Shown: in pieces, positions 35,393 through 43,220 of the stretch
Layout: each line of letters starts with the position of its first letter
Numbering within the stretch: position 1 is the first letter of the stretch
Assembly: GCF_003008425.1 (NCBI RefSeq)
Contig: NZ_PXOQ01000009.1
Coordinates: 565,501 to 629,500 of the forward strand
DNA from: Aurantibacter aestuarii
GTDB taxonomy: Bacteria; Bacteroidota; Bacteroidia; Flavobacteriales; Flavobacteriaceae
Length of the DNA: 64,000 nucleotides
Direction of reading: 5' to 3'
The notes under the pieces: generated by a model
Database searches by the model: none
What the model saw: the letters and a program-made list of their open reading frames with translations, nothing else
What the model was told of the DNA's origin: nothing
Made by a program: the position numbers and the translations under genes

Positions 35393-36799
35393 TTACTTGC
35401 CAATACAGAAGTTGGCGAAAATATTACCAAGTAACTCATCATTAGACACTTGACCAGTGATAAGCCCAAAATGATATAAGGCTTCTCGAATATCTATAGC
35501 CATTAAATCACTTGATAAATTAGAGACTAAACCGTATTGCACTTTTTTAATGTTCTCAAACGCTTTTAAGAGCGCATCGTAATGTCTGGTATTGGTTACA
35601 ATAGTTTCATTGTTTCTTAAGGCTCCGGTGTTTACAAAACTTAACAACTGATTTTTTAAGTCGTCTACTCCTATACTTTGTTTAGCAGATAGCAAAATGT
35701 ATTTAGAATTTTTAATAGTGTCCAAAACGGATTTCAAATTTGAAACGCCTTCATCAGAAATCTTATCAATCTTATTAGGAACAATCAATAATGGCTTTAA
35801 TGGATATTTGTTTTTAATCTTTTCAATTTCAACAATAAAAGCTTCGGGATTATCTACAAACTGAACGGCATCAAATAAGTATAATACCACTTGTGCTTGT
35901 TCTATTTTTTCAAAAGTTTTTTTAATTCCAATCCCTTCTACAACATCTTTAGTATCTCTTATTCCTGCCGTATCTATAAATCGAAAACCAATACCTTCAA
36001 TAATCAGTTCGTCTTCAATAGTATCTCTTGTAGTTCCTGCAATATCACTTACTATGGCACGTTCTTCATTTAAAAGTGCATTCAAAAGTGTGCTTTTCCC
36101 TACATTAGGTTCGCCTACAATTGCAACGGGAATTCCGTTTTTAATCACGTTTCCAACTGCAAAACTGTCTATTAATCGTTTTAAAACGAAAGTTATACGC
36201 TCAATTAGGTCTCGAAATTGTGTTCTGTCAGCAAACTCGACATCTTCTTCAGCAAAGTCTAGTTCCAGCTCAATTAAAGAAGCAAAATTTAAAAGTTCTT
36301 CTCTAAGTTTGGCTATTTCAGAAGAAAATCCGCCACGCATTTGTTGCATGGCAATTTGATGAGAAGCTTCATTATCGCTAGAAATTAAATCGGCAACTGC
36401 TTCTGCCTGACTTAAATCTAATTTACCATTTAAAAAAGCGCGTAGAGTAAATTCTCCTGCATCTGCCATTCGGCAACCTTTACGTAATAATAATTGTATA
36501 ATTTCCTGCTGAATGTAAATAGATCCGTGACATTGAATCTCTACAACATCTTCACCTGTATAAGATTTTGGGTTTTTAAATATAGAGACTAAAACCTCAT
36601 CTATAATTCGCTTTTCGTCTACAATATGTCCTAAATGTAATGTATGTGAGTTTTGTTTAAGTAATGATTTATTTTTAGTAACAGATCTAAAAACACCATC
36701 TGCAATAGTAGTTGCATCACTTCCTGAAATTCTTATAATTGCAACTGCTCCTGCACCACTTGCAGTTGCTAATGCGACTATAGTATCTGAGTAATTCAT
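35393..36799 (-). CDS. mnmE: tRNA modification GTPase MnmE
   Basis: A 468-residue MnmE (TrmE), which with MnmG forms 5-carboxymethylaminomethyluridine at the wobble position of certain tRNAs. The N-terminal tetrahydrofolate-binding domain begins TIVALATASGAGAVAIIRISG. The helical domain is interrupted by the G domain, with G1 GEPNVGKST, the GTTRDT loop, G3 DTAGIRDT and G4 PNKID. The C-terminus is the conserved FCIGK, whose Cys is part of the family signature. Length and order are complete. It is monocistronic and convergent with the unknown lipoprotein, so it is an ordinary core gene here. Confidence 0.98.
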   Translation of the reverse strand: MNYSDTIVALATASGAGAVAIIRISGSDATTIADGVFRSVTKNKSLLKQNSHTLHLGHIVDEKRIIDEVLVSIFKNPKSYTGEDVVEIQCHGSIYIQQEIIQLLLRKGCRMADAGEFTLRAFLNGKLDLSQAEAVADLISSDNEASHQIAMQQMRGGFSSEIAKLREELLNFASLIELELDFAEEDVEFADRTQFRDLIERITFVLKRLIDSFAVGNVIKNGIPVAIVGEPNVGKSTLLNALLNEERAIVSDIAGTTRDTIEDELIIEGIGFRFIDTAGIRDTKDVVEGIGIKKTFEKIEQAQVVLYLFDAVQFVDNPEAFIVEIEKIKNKYPLKPLLIVPNKIDKISDEGVSNLKSVLDTIKNSKYILLSAKQSIGVDDLKNQLLSFVNTGALRNNETIVTNTRHYDALLKAFENIKKVQYGLVSNLSSDLMAIDIREALYHFGLITGQVSNDELLGNIFANFCIGK

Positions 36800-36821
36800 T
36801 CTATAAATTTATAAAATTCGG

Positions 36822-36829
36822 TATATTTG
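36822..36829 (+). promoter_or_regulatory. -7 promoter element TATATTTG
   Basis: Perfect TAnnTTTG match 11 bases before the ATG at 36841. The transcript would have a leader of only about five bases. Confidence 0.55.
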
Positions 36830-36840
36830 AAAAAAAAACA

Positions 36841-37521
36841 ATGAAAAATGTAATTCTGCTTTTTTTACTATCTATATGTATTTCTGGATGTAAAGAAAAG
36901 GAAAATGATGGTTATACAATTAAAATTGTAAATATTAAAAAAGAAAATTTTAATAAGATGTTGTATCTGATTAAAATTGAAGAAAGAAAAAAGGTTATAA
37001 TAGACTCTGTTATTATTGATTCTGAAACAGAAATGTTTGAAGGTGTAATTAAGCATCCAGATTTAAGGCATCTAAAATTTAAAAATGGAAATAGAGCCTA
37101 TAGTTTTACACTTACAAACGAATCTATCCAGATTATTCTAGATAATTACGACATTAGTCAATCTGCAATTACAGGTAGCAGTGTGTATAGTCTTTCAAAT
37201 ATTTACAATCACGAAATCAAAAGTATTAATGAAGCTTTGGTTTCAATAAATAAAAAAGCAACAGTACTTGATGAAACGATTGATAAAGCTGAGTTCAACA
37301 AAGCTAAATTAGTTGCAGACAGCCTTCTTCGTGAAAAAATAAATACTGATATCGCATTCATAAAGAAACACCCGAGTAATGTTTTTGTAACAACATTATT
37401 AGGAAACTTAATTTTTAATTATGAAATAAGTCTTGAGGAAGGTCGCAATTTGTATCAATTACTTCAAGGTGACGCTAAATCCTCACAAGCTGCTATTCAG
37501 ATAAAAACATTTTTAAATTAG
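36841..37521 (+). CDS. Lipoprotein resembling the DUF4369 region of TlpA-type proteins
   Basis: A 226-residue lipoprotein (signal SICISGCKEK). The order of elements matches the N-terminal part of Bacteroidota thioredoxin-like lipoproteins. First is a DUF4369-like beta domain (KKVIIDSVIIDSETEMFEGVI ... FKNGNRAYSFTLTNESIQIILD split around residues 55-100), then a helical region (LLREKINTDIAFIKKHPSN). The following thioredoxin domain with CxxC is absent, because the frame stops there. It may be a naturally short paralogue or the remnant of a truncated redox protein. The family call is by pattern only. Confidence 0.6.
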   Translation: MKNVILLFLLSICISGCKEKENDGYTIKIVNIKKENFNKMLYLIKIEERKKVIIDSVIIDSETEMFEGVIKHPDLRHLKFKNGNRAYSFTLTNESIQIILDNYDISQSAITGSSVYSLSNIYNHEIKSINEALVSINKKATVLDETIDKAEFNKAKLVADSLLREKINTDIAFIKKHPSNVFVTTLLGNLIFNYEISLEEGRNLYQLLQGDAKSSQAAIQIKTFLN

Positions 37522-37534
37522 TAGTTTTTACATA

Positions 37535-38185
37535 TTATATTTTTCCTGTTTTTTTTAATAAAAAAAGAATTAAAATGGGGATAGCCAAAACAATAACCAT
37601 CGTTAAATTAACTTGTATAAGAGCTGGTAATAAAATTAAGGTAATTATATAACCTCCAATAGCACCACCAAAATGGGCATCATGACCAATATTATCGTTT
37701 TTTGCTTTCATACCATAAATAGAATATAACAAATAGCCAACTCCAAAAATATAAGCTGGTATTGGTATGGGTATAAAAAACAAAAATAAACTCATATCTG
37801 GCTGTAGCAAAATAGCCGAATACACAACACCCATAACTGCTCCACTGGCACCAACAGCAGTGTAATGATATTCGTTTTTATGAAAGTAATATGACAAAGT
37901 GCTCCCTAATAACAAACTACCTACATACACACCTATAAAACCAGCATTACCTAAATAATTTATAACAACTGGAGCAAAAAAATATAGAGACAACATATTA
38001 AATATAAAATGTTGTAAGTCTATATGTAAAAAAGCCGAACTAAAAGCTCTTATTTTTTCACCATTTTTTATAGCTCCAACGTGAAATTTATATTTTTCAA
38101 AAAAACTGTAATCATTAAAACCTTTGTAGGAAATTAATCCATTTGCTGCAATTAAAATTGCTGTTACGATACTTATATTACCCAT
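37535..38185 (-). CDS. Rhomboid family intramembrane serine protease
   Basis: A 216-residue polytopic protein. The ATG at 38185 (MGNISIVTAIL) is preferred because a longer frame starting at 38230 would place a strong minus-strand promoter inside the gene. It has six membrane segments. Rhomboid landmarks are the HxxxxHFxFNM segment (HIDLQHFIFNM), the catalytic Ser114 in GASGAV and the catalytic His171 in HDAHFGGA. Substrates cannot be predicted. It is divergent from the acyltransferase gene, with a shared palindromic promoter between them. Confidence 0.92.
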   Translation of the reverse strand: MGNISIVTAILIAANGLISYKGFNDYSFFEKYKFHVGAIKNGEKIRAFSSAFLHIDLQHFIFNMLSLYFFAPVVINYLGNAGFIGVYVGSLLLGSTLSYYFHKNEYHYTAVGASGAVMGVVYSAILLQPDMSLFLFFIPIPIPAYIFGVGYLLYSIYGMKAKNDNIGHDAHFGGAIGGYIITLILLPALIQVNLTMVIVLAIPILILFLLKKTGKI

Positions 38186-38203
38186 AGAATATCCAAATAA
38201 ATT

Positions 38204-38222
38204 CAAATATACTATATATTTG
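38204..38222. promoter_or_regulatory. Palindromic divergent promoter pair
   Basis: CAAATATA at 38204-38211 and TATATTTG at 38215-38222 are exact inverted copies, three bases apart. Each is a perfect TAnnTTTG box: the first read on the minus strand for the rhomboid gene (ATG 38185), the second on the plus strand for the acyltransferase gene (ATG 38245). Confidence 0.7.
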
Positions 38223-38244
38223 TAGCACACAAATGACTTTTTAA

Positions 38245-39153
38245 ATGCAATTAGTAGCTTATCGTTTATTATATCCTATTTTATGGTTAATTTCTATATT
38301 ACCTTTTAGGTTATTATACATCGTTTCAGATATTTTATACTTTTTTATCTATAAAATCTTTGGTTACAGAAAACAGGTGGTTTATGAGAATTTAACCTTA
38401 GTGTTTCCTGAAAAATCAGAAGCCGAAAAAAAACAAATCATGACAAAATTCTATCACCATTTGTGTGATATGATGGTAGAGGCTATTAAGTCTATTACCA
38501 TCTCGGAAGAGACCATGAAAAAACATTTTAAGTTTACAAATATTGAACTAATAAACAAACTAGAAGAAAAAAACAAAAGTATTATTTTAATGTGCAGCCA
38601 CTATGGTAGTTGGGAATGGATTTTTATTATGCAAAGTTATGTCCATAAAGACAGTAAAGGCTTTGCTGTTTATAAACCTTTAGCCAACAAGTATTTTGAT
38701 AAGCTTTTTAAAGGTGTTAGAGCCAAATACAACAGTCATCTAATTTCTACCAAAGAAACTATACCGACCTTATTACAAGCTACAAGAAATGGCGAGCGTA
38801 CCATTAGTGGTTTTGTAAGTGACCAATCGCCTAAAATTAACAAAGCGGCCTACTGGCAAAACTTTATGGGTATTAAAGTTCCTGTGCACACAGGTGCTGA
38901 GGCTATTGCGACAAAACTGAATATGGCAGTTGTATTTTTTGGAGTAGAACGTATTAAACGAGGTTATTACGAGTGTACTTTTAAAACCATTACAGAAGAT
39001 CCTAAATCATTAGAAAAACATAGTATTACCGATAGTTTTTTAAAACTCGCAGAACAACAAATTTATGAGGCTCCACAATATTATTTATGGACTCATAAAC
39101 GCTGGAAACATAGAAATGCTGAGCCTATAGCGGTAGAACGCGAAATCAAATAA
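38245..39153 (+). CDS. LpxL/HtrB-like lipid A acyltransferase
   Basis: A 302-residue membrane-associated acyltransferase that most likely adds a secondary acyl chain to lipid A. It has two hydrophobic segments at the N-terminus (LLYPILWLISILPF, LYIVSDILYFFIY). The HX4E catalytic motif is HYGSWE at residues 119-124, after IILMCS. It also contains ISGFVSDQSP and the FMGIKVPVHTGAEAIA segment of the family, ending WTHKRWKHR. The PF03279 pattern is clear. It is divergent from the rhomboid gene. The specific acyl donor and position are not readable from sequence. Confidence 0.93.
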   Translation: MQLVAYRLLYPILWLISILPFRLLYIVSDILYFFIYKIFGYRKQVVYENLTLVFPEKSEAEKKQIMTKFYHHLCDMMVEAIKSITISEETMKKHFKFTNIELINKLEEKNKSIILMCSHYGSWEWIFIMQSYVHKDSKGFAVYKPLANKYFDKLFKGVRAKYNSHLISTKETIPTLLQATRNGERTISGFVSDQSPKINKAAYWQNFMGIKVPVHTGAEAIATKLNMAVVFFGVERIKRGYYECTFKTITEDPKSLEKHSITDSFLKLAEQQIYEAPQYYLWTHKRWKHRNAEPIAVEREIK

Positions 39154-39190
39154 TTTTAGTAAGGGCAAATGGCAAGCCACCACGCTATCC

Positions 39191-39240
39191 GTTATAGTTT
39201 TGTAAAATTTTAAAGCAATTTTACAAAAGCTGCCACTTCT
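39191..39240. repeat. Hairpin-bearing intergenic element
   Basis: The gap 39154-39299 holds a perfect 12-bp inverted repeat, TTTTGTAAAATT (39198-39209) with AATTTTACAAAA (39217-39228), and a 7-nt loop. It is flanked by CTATCCGTTATAG and TGCCACTTCTATCG. The layout resembles short dispersed elements found between genes of Flavobacteriaceae, but that is memory of pattern, not a match. It lies between two convergent genes and could also terminate transcription, though no T-run follows. Confidence 0.45.
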
Positions 39241-39299
39241 ATCGTTTTTGCAAATTTTATAGAATTAGTTTAAATCACTTCTATGTCAATATTTTACTT

Positions 39300-40202
39300 T
39301 TAAGTCTTTAATCGTTTGTTAAACCATCTTATTACCAGCTCATTAAGTTCCGATTTATATTCTGTAAAATAGTGGTCAGTTTCAAACTTTATCAATTCAA
39401 AATCATAATTAATTTCTTCTAGTTTATCAGAAATTTTATCGGCTTGGTTAGGGTTTACTCTTTTGTCATTAGTTCCACACAAAATTAAAAGACTACTCTT
39501 TTTATCTAATCGATCACCCCAGTAAACTGCAGAACGTTTTTTCAATTCATTTTCTTTATTTTCCGAATAGTTTGGCACACACTCGGCAATAACTTTAGAT
39601 TCCATTTCTGGTCTATCTGCTATTATACCAAACAAATCTGTTGGTCCATTACCAATAATTGCAGTTTTTATTTTATCTGATTTCTGAAGAGCTAAATAGG
39701 TCATCATTCCTCCTCTAGACCAACCAAACATTCCTATACAATTAGAGTCGGCTTTTTCAATTTCTTTTACGGTTTCGGTCAAATTCAACACGTCATTTAT
39801 TTCTATTCCTCCGAATTCATCATTTTTACGATAGTTACTACCAATTATAACATATCCTTGATTAGCTAATTTGGACGTGTACATAATCATTGTTGAAACA
39901 GTTAATCTTCCAAAATCTCTATTTCCACCACGATTAAAAATTACAACTGGATATTTACCTACTTTCTTTGGCTCGATTAATAAACCATTAACTTGCAGCC
40001 CATCACTTTCATAAGTAATAAAATAAAAATCTAGACTTTTTAAATGCTCAAAATCAGCTTTTAATACATTGTTTTCAGAAATTTTATTCCAAATAGGTGT
40101 TTTAGAGAGATCAACTAAGTTTTTCGAAAGCAATTTTCCATTTTGAGAAAATCCTAAACCTGCGAAAAGAAGTAAAAATATTAATGTTAAAATTCTATAC
40201 AC
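39300..40202 (-). CDS. Exported alpha/beta hydrolase, prolyl-oligopeptidase-like
   Basis: A 300-residue protein with a signal peptide (ending GLGFSQ). The alpha/beta-hydrolase fold is shown by PVVIFNRGGNR (oxyanion region), the nucleophile Ser162 in GMFGWSRGGMMTY, an Asp in CGTNDKRVNP and a His in FETDHYFTEY, which gives an intact triad. This pattern is closest to S9 peptidases or dienelactone-hydrolase-like enzymes without the propeller domain. The substrate is unknown. It may be an esterase rather than a peptidase. It stands alone between an intergenic element and glmM, with all on the minus strand. Confidence 0.85.
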   Translation of the reverse strand: MYRILTLIFLLLFAGLGFSQNGKLLSKNLVDLSKTPIWNKISENNVLKADFEHLKSLDFYFITYESDGLQVNGLLIEPKKVGKYPVVIFNRGGNRDFGRLTVSTMIMYTSKLANQGYVIIGSNYRKNDEFGGIEINDVLNLTETVKEIEKADSNCIGMFGWSRGGMMTYLALQKSDKIKTAIIGNGPTDLFGIIADRPEMESKVIAECVPNYSENKENELKKRSAVYWGDRLDKKSSLLILCGTNDKRVNPNQADKISDKLEEINYDFELIKFETDHYFTEYKSELNELVIRWFNKRLKT

Positions 40203-40270
40203 TAATTTATATAATTACATGATACAAATAATTTAGAAAATTCTATCCTCTAACAACTAAGCACTAACAA

Positions 40271-41659
40271 CTACAACCCAGCAACCTCAGAAATCTCTCC
40301 AATAATTTGATCTGCTAAAGCATCGGCTTCTTCTTGAGATTTTGCTTCTGTATAAATTCTAATAATAGGTTCTGTATTACTCTTTCTTAAATGTGCCCAG
40401 CTTTCAGAAAAATCTATTTTAACACCATCTATTGTAGTTAAGTCTTCATTTTTATAGCGCTCTTCCATTGCTTTTAAAATGGCATCTACATCAAGACTTG
40501 GGGTTAATTCAATTTTCTTTTTACTCATAAAGTAACTGGTGTAAGTTTTTCTTAAATCGCTTACCGCCATTTTCTTTTCAGCCAATAAACTTAAAAATAA
40601 AGCTACACCAACTAAAGCGTCACGACCGTAATGCGAATCTGGATAAATAATACCTCCATTACCTTCGCCACCAATAACAGCCTTATTCTTTTTCATTAAG
40701 TTAACCACATTTACTTCACCAACAGCACTCGCTTCGTAAGTACCGCCATGCTTTTCGGTCACGTCGCGCAACGCTCTAGTAGAACTCATGTTACTTACCG
40801 TGTTTCCTGGTGTTTTACTCAATACATAATCGGCACAAGCCACCAAAGTATATTCTTCGCCAAACATTTCGCCATTTTCGTCCATAAAAGCCAAACGATC
40901 CACGTCTGGATCTACTACAATACCAAAATCGGCATTATGCTTTTTAACTTCGGCAGACAAGTCGCCTAAATGTTCTTTTAAAGGTTCTGGATTATGAGGG
41001 AAATGACCTGTCGGGTCACAATATAATTTTATAGGTTCAACACCTAAAGCTTCTAATAATAAAGGAATGGCAATTCCTCCGGTACTATTTACACCATCAA
41101 CAACCACCTTAAAATTACAGGATTCAATCGCTTTTTTATTAACTAAAGATAATTCTAAAACCTCATCAATATGGATATCGATATACGCATCATTGGTCAT
41201 AATTTCGCCTAAATCATCTACCTCTGCGAACGACATCTCATCACTTTCGGCAATCTTTAAAATTTTAGCGCCTTCTTCAGCATTTAAAAATTCACCTTTC
41301 GCATCTAATAATTTAAGCGCATTCCATTGTTTTGGGTTATGACTAGCGGTTAAAATAATGCCTCCATCGGCATGTTCTAATGGTACTGCCAATTCCACCG
41401 TTGGTGTGGTAGACAATCCTAAATCAATTACTTTAATTCCTAAACCTACTAAGGTATGCATAACTAAGTTCTGAATCATTTCACCACTTAAACGCGCATC
41501 TCGTCCAACAACCACGCGGTAACTGCCTTTTTTTAATTGTTGTTTAAGCCAAGTTCCGTAAGCACTTGCAAATTTAACCGCATCTATTGGTGTTAAATTT
41601 TCTCCTACGCTTCCGCCAATGGTACCACGAATTCCTGAAATTGATTTTATAAGTGTCAT
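40271..41659 (-). CDS. glmM: Phosphoglucosamine mutase-type alpha-D-phosphohexomutase
   Basis: A 462-residue phosphohexomutase. GlmM converts glucosamine-6-phosphate to glucosamine-1-phosphate for peptidoglycan and LPS. The ATG at 41659 (MTLIKSISGIRGTIGG) is the family N-terminus, and 13 residues of an upstream frame are excluded. Motifs are the phosphoserine loop TASHNPKQW with Ser106, the Mg loop DPDVDRLAF, the sugar loop GEGNGGIIYPD and the C-terminal RKSNTEPIIRIY. A phosphomannomutase role cannot be ruled out by eye, but the short length and the ISGIRGT opening are usual for flavobacterial GlmM. A TATATTTG box lies upstream. Confidence 0.9.
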   Translation of the reverse strand: MTLIKSISGIRGTIGGSVGENLTPIDAVKFASAYGTWLKQQLKKGSYRVVVGRDARLSGEMIQNLVMHTLVGLGIKVIDLGLSTTPTVELAVPLEHADGGIILTASHNPKQWNALKLLDAKGEFLNAEEGAKILKIAESDEMSFAEVDDLGEIMTNDAYIDIHIDEVLELSLVNKKAIESCNFKVVVDGVNSTGGIAIPLLLEALGVEPIKLYCDPTGHFPHNPEPLKEHLGDLSAEVKKHNADFGIVVDPDVDRLAFMDENGEMFGEEYTLVACADYVLSKTPGNTVSNMSSTRALRDVTEKHGGTYEASAVGEVNVVNLMKKNKAVIGGEGNGGIIYPDSHYGRDALVGVALFLSLLAEKKMAVSDLRKTYTSYFMSKKKIELTPSLDVDAILKAMEERYKNEDLTTIDGVKIDFSESWAHLRKSNTEPIIRIYTEAKSQEEADALADQIIGEISEVAGL

Positions 41660-41695
41660 AACTGTAAGTTCGTTAATTTTTAATTTGAATAATAA

Positions 41696-41703
41696 CAAAT
41701 ATA
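41696..41703 (-). promoter_or_regulatory. -7 promoter element TATATTTG
   Basis: Perfect TAnnTTTG match on the minus strand, 36 bases before the glmM ATG at 41659. It supports the chosen start. Confidence 0.6.
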
Positions 41704-41750
41704 ATATTCTTAATTTGGAATACTAAGTTATGAATTTGTAAATTCGACTT

Positions 41751-42362
41751 ATGAACTTTTTAGCACACATTTACTTATCCAATAACAACAATAAAGTCGC
41801 TATAGGCAATTTTATTTCGGATAGTATTCGTGGTAAAAATTATAAAAAATATCCTAAAGCCATACAGGTAGGCATTTTATTACACCGCCATATCGATACG
41901 TATACCGATGCGCATCAAACTGTGCGTCTTAGCACCAAACGTTTACACGAAAATTACGGACATTATTCTGGTGTTATAGTAGATATTTTATACGATCATT
42001 TTTTAGCAAAAAACTGGAACAATTATTCTGAGATACCTTTAGAGGTTTTTATAGATGATTTTTATGATAACCTGGAAGCTCATTTTGATATACTTCCAAA
42101 GCGTATACAACAGTTTATGCCATATATGATAAGTGATAACTGGCTGTTAAGTTATCGTTCTATTGAAGGCATTCAAAAAGTTTTAGAAGGTATGAACCGG
42201 CGCACAAAAAACCGTTCTCAAATGAATTTAGCCATAAATGAATTGCAAGAGTTTTATAATGAATTTGAAGCCGAGTTTACCTTATTTTTTGAAGATTTAC
42301 GCAATTTCACAACTAAAAAACATAAAGATTTAGTGAAAACAATTTTTGAAAAGACAATATAA
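41751..42362 (+). CDS. ACP phosphodiesterase-like protein (DUF479)
   Basis: A 203-residue protein of the AcpH/DUF479 family, which removes the 4-phosphopantetheine arm from acyl carrier protein. The N-terminus MNFLAHIYLS, the acidic GNFISDSIRG and the metal-site residues in HRHIDTYTDAH and DILYDHFLAKNW are all present, consistent with an HD-like helical fold. The length is normal. The stop (TAA ending 42362) directly abuts the next start codon, suggesting coupling. Confidence 0.88.
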   Translation: MNFLAHIYLSNNNNKVAIGNFISDSIRGKNYKKYPKAIQVGILLHRHIDTYTDAHQTVRLSTKRLHENYGHYSGVIVDILYDHFLAKNWNNYSEIPLEVFIDDFYDNLEAHFDILPKRIQQFMPYMISDNWLLSYRSIEGIQKVLEGMNRRTKNRSQMNLAINELQEFYNEFEAEFTLFFEDLRNFTTKKHKDLVKTIFEKTI

Positions 42363-43085
42363 ATGAAGCTTAAAAAAATCCTGAAAATTAGTCTTGGAGT
42401 CATTATATTCTTCACCTTACCTACTGCGCTTTTGTTTGGTTATGTGTATTTTAAGTATAATGAACCATTACCAGTTTCAAAACCAAGTCCTGAAGCAGAT
42501 GCATTGGCTCTAAAAATGCTGGACGCTTTAAATTATGAGGCTTACAAAAATACAGACTATATTGAATTTACATTTTCTAATCGGCACCACTATAAATGGA
42601 ATAAAACCAACCAAACCTGTGAAGTCTATTGGAAAAGTTATCAAGTTAATTTAGATTTAAAGCACACTAAAAATTCTAAAGTTTTTGTAAGAAACCAAGC
42701 TTATAATGGCTTAGAAAAACAAGAGATTATCGCTAAAGCATTAGGCTATTTTAATAATGACACTTTTTGGTTGGTAGCACCTTATAAAGTGTTTGATAAA
42801 GGTACCTCTCGAAGTATTGCAACAAATGATGCTGGAGAAAGCGGATTATTAGTAAACTACACTTCTGGTGGCAACACACCTGGGGATTCTTACTTGTGGC
42901 ATTTAGATAAAAACAACAAACCTAAAAGCTTCCAAATGTGGACCAGCATTTTACCCATACAAGGCTTTCCTGCATCTTGGAGCGATTGGAAAACTACCGA
43001 AACAGGCGCAGAGTTATCAACATTTCATAAATTAGGGGTATTTGGGTTAGAAATTTCTAATCTTAAGACGAAAAAACAGAAATAA
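42363..43085 (+). CDS. Membrane-anchored protein, unknown function
   Basis: A 240-residue protein with an N-terminal basic segment and one membrane helix (KISLGVIIFFTLPTALLFGYVYF), then a periplasmic domain. Recognisable stretches are DALNYEAYKNTDYIEFTF, GYFNNDTFWLVAPYK and a YTSGGNTPGDSYLWHLD turn. No family was identified. It starts on the base after the ACP phosphodiesterase-like gene and presumably shares its transcript. Confidence 0.75.
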   Translation: MKLKKILKISLGVIIFFTLPTALLFGYVYFKYNEPLPVSKPSPEADALALKMLDALNYEAYKNTDYIEFTFSNRHHYKWNKTNQTCEVYWKSYQVNLDLKHTKNSKVFVRNQAYNGLEKQEIIAKALGYFNNDTFWLVAPYKVFDKGTSRSIATNDAGESGLLVNYTSGGNTPGDSYLWHLDKNNKPKSFQMWTSILPIQGFPASWSDWKTTETGAELSTFHKLGVFGLEISNLKTKKQK

Positions 43086-43101
43086 TTCAAGCGTTTGAAT
43101 T
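43084..43101 (+). terminator. Weak hairpin after the 42363 gene
   Basis: AATTCAA and TTGAATT form a 7-bp stem with the loop GCGT, followed by TTGTTATTTTTT. The stem is AT-rich, so it is only a possible terminator. Confidence 0.45.
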
Positions 43102-43220
43102 TGTTATTTTTTAAACTAACTTCTTTTAACTTGAGTTAATACATTTTAAAAAATACCTAATTTTAGCTATTGTCATATAATTTAAAAATATCTATTTTTA
43201 TAGATTAAATTTTTAAATTT

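Noticed and set aside
36054-36359. 101-codon frame opposite mnmE
   Set aside because: Ser-rich antisense shadow of a clear core gene. Several other antisense frames in uvrA, glmM, GH3 and the sulfatases were dropped for the same reason.
38186-38230. Longer rhomboid N-terminus
   Set aside because: It would put the minus-strand TATATTTG box inside the coding region. The ATG at 38185 fits the promoter and the family.
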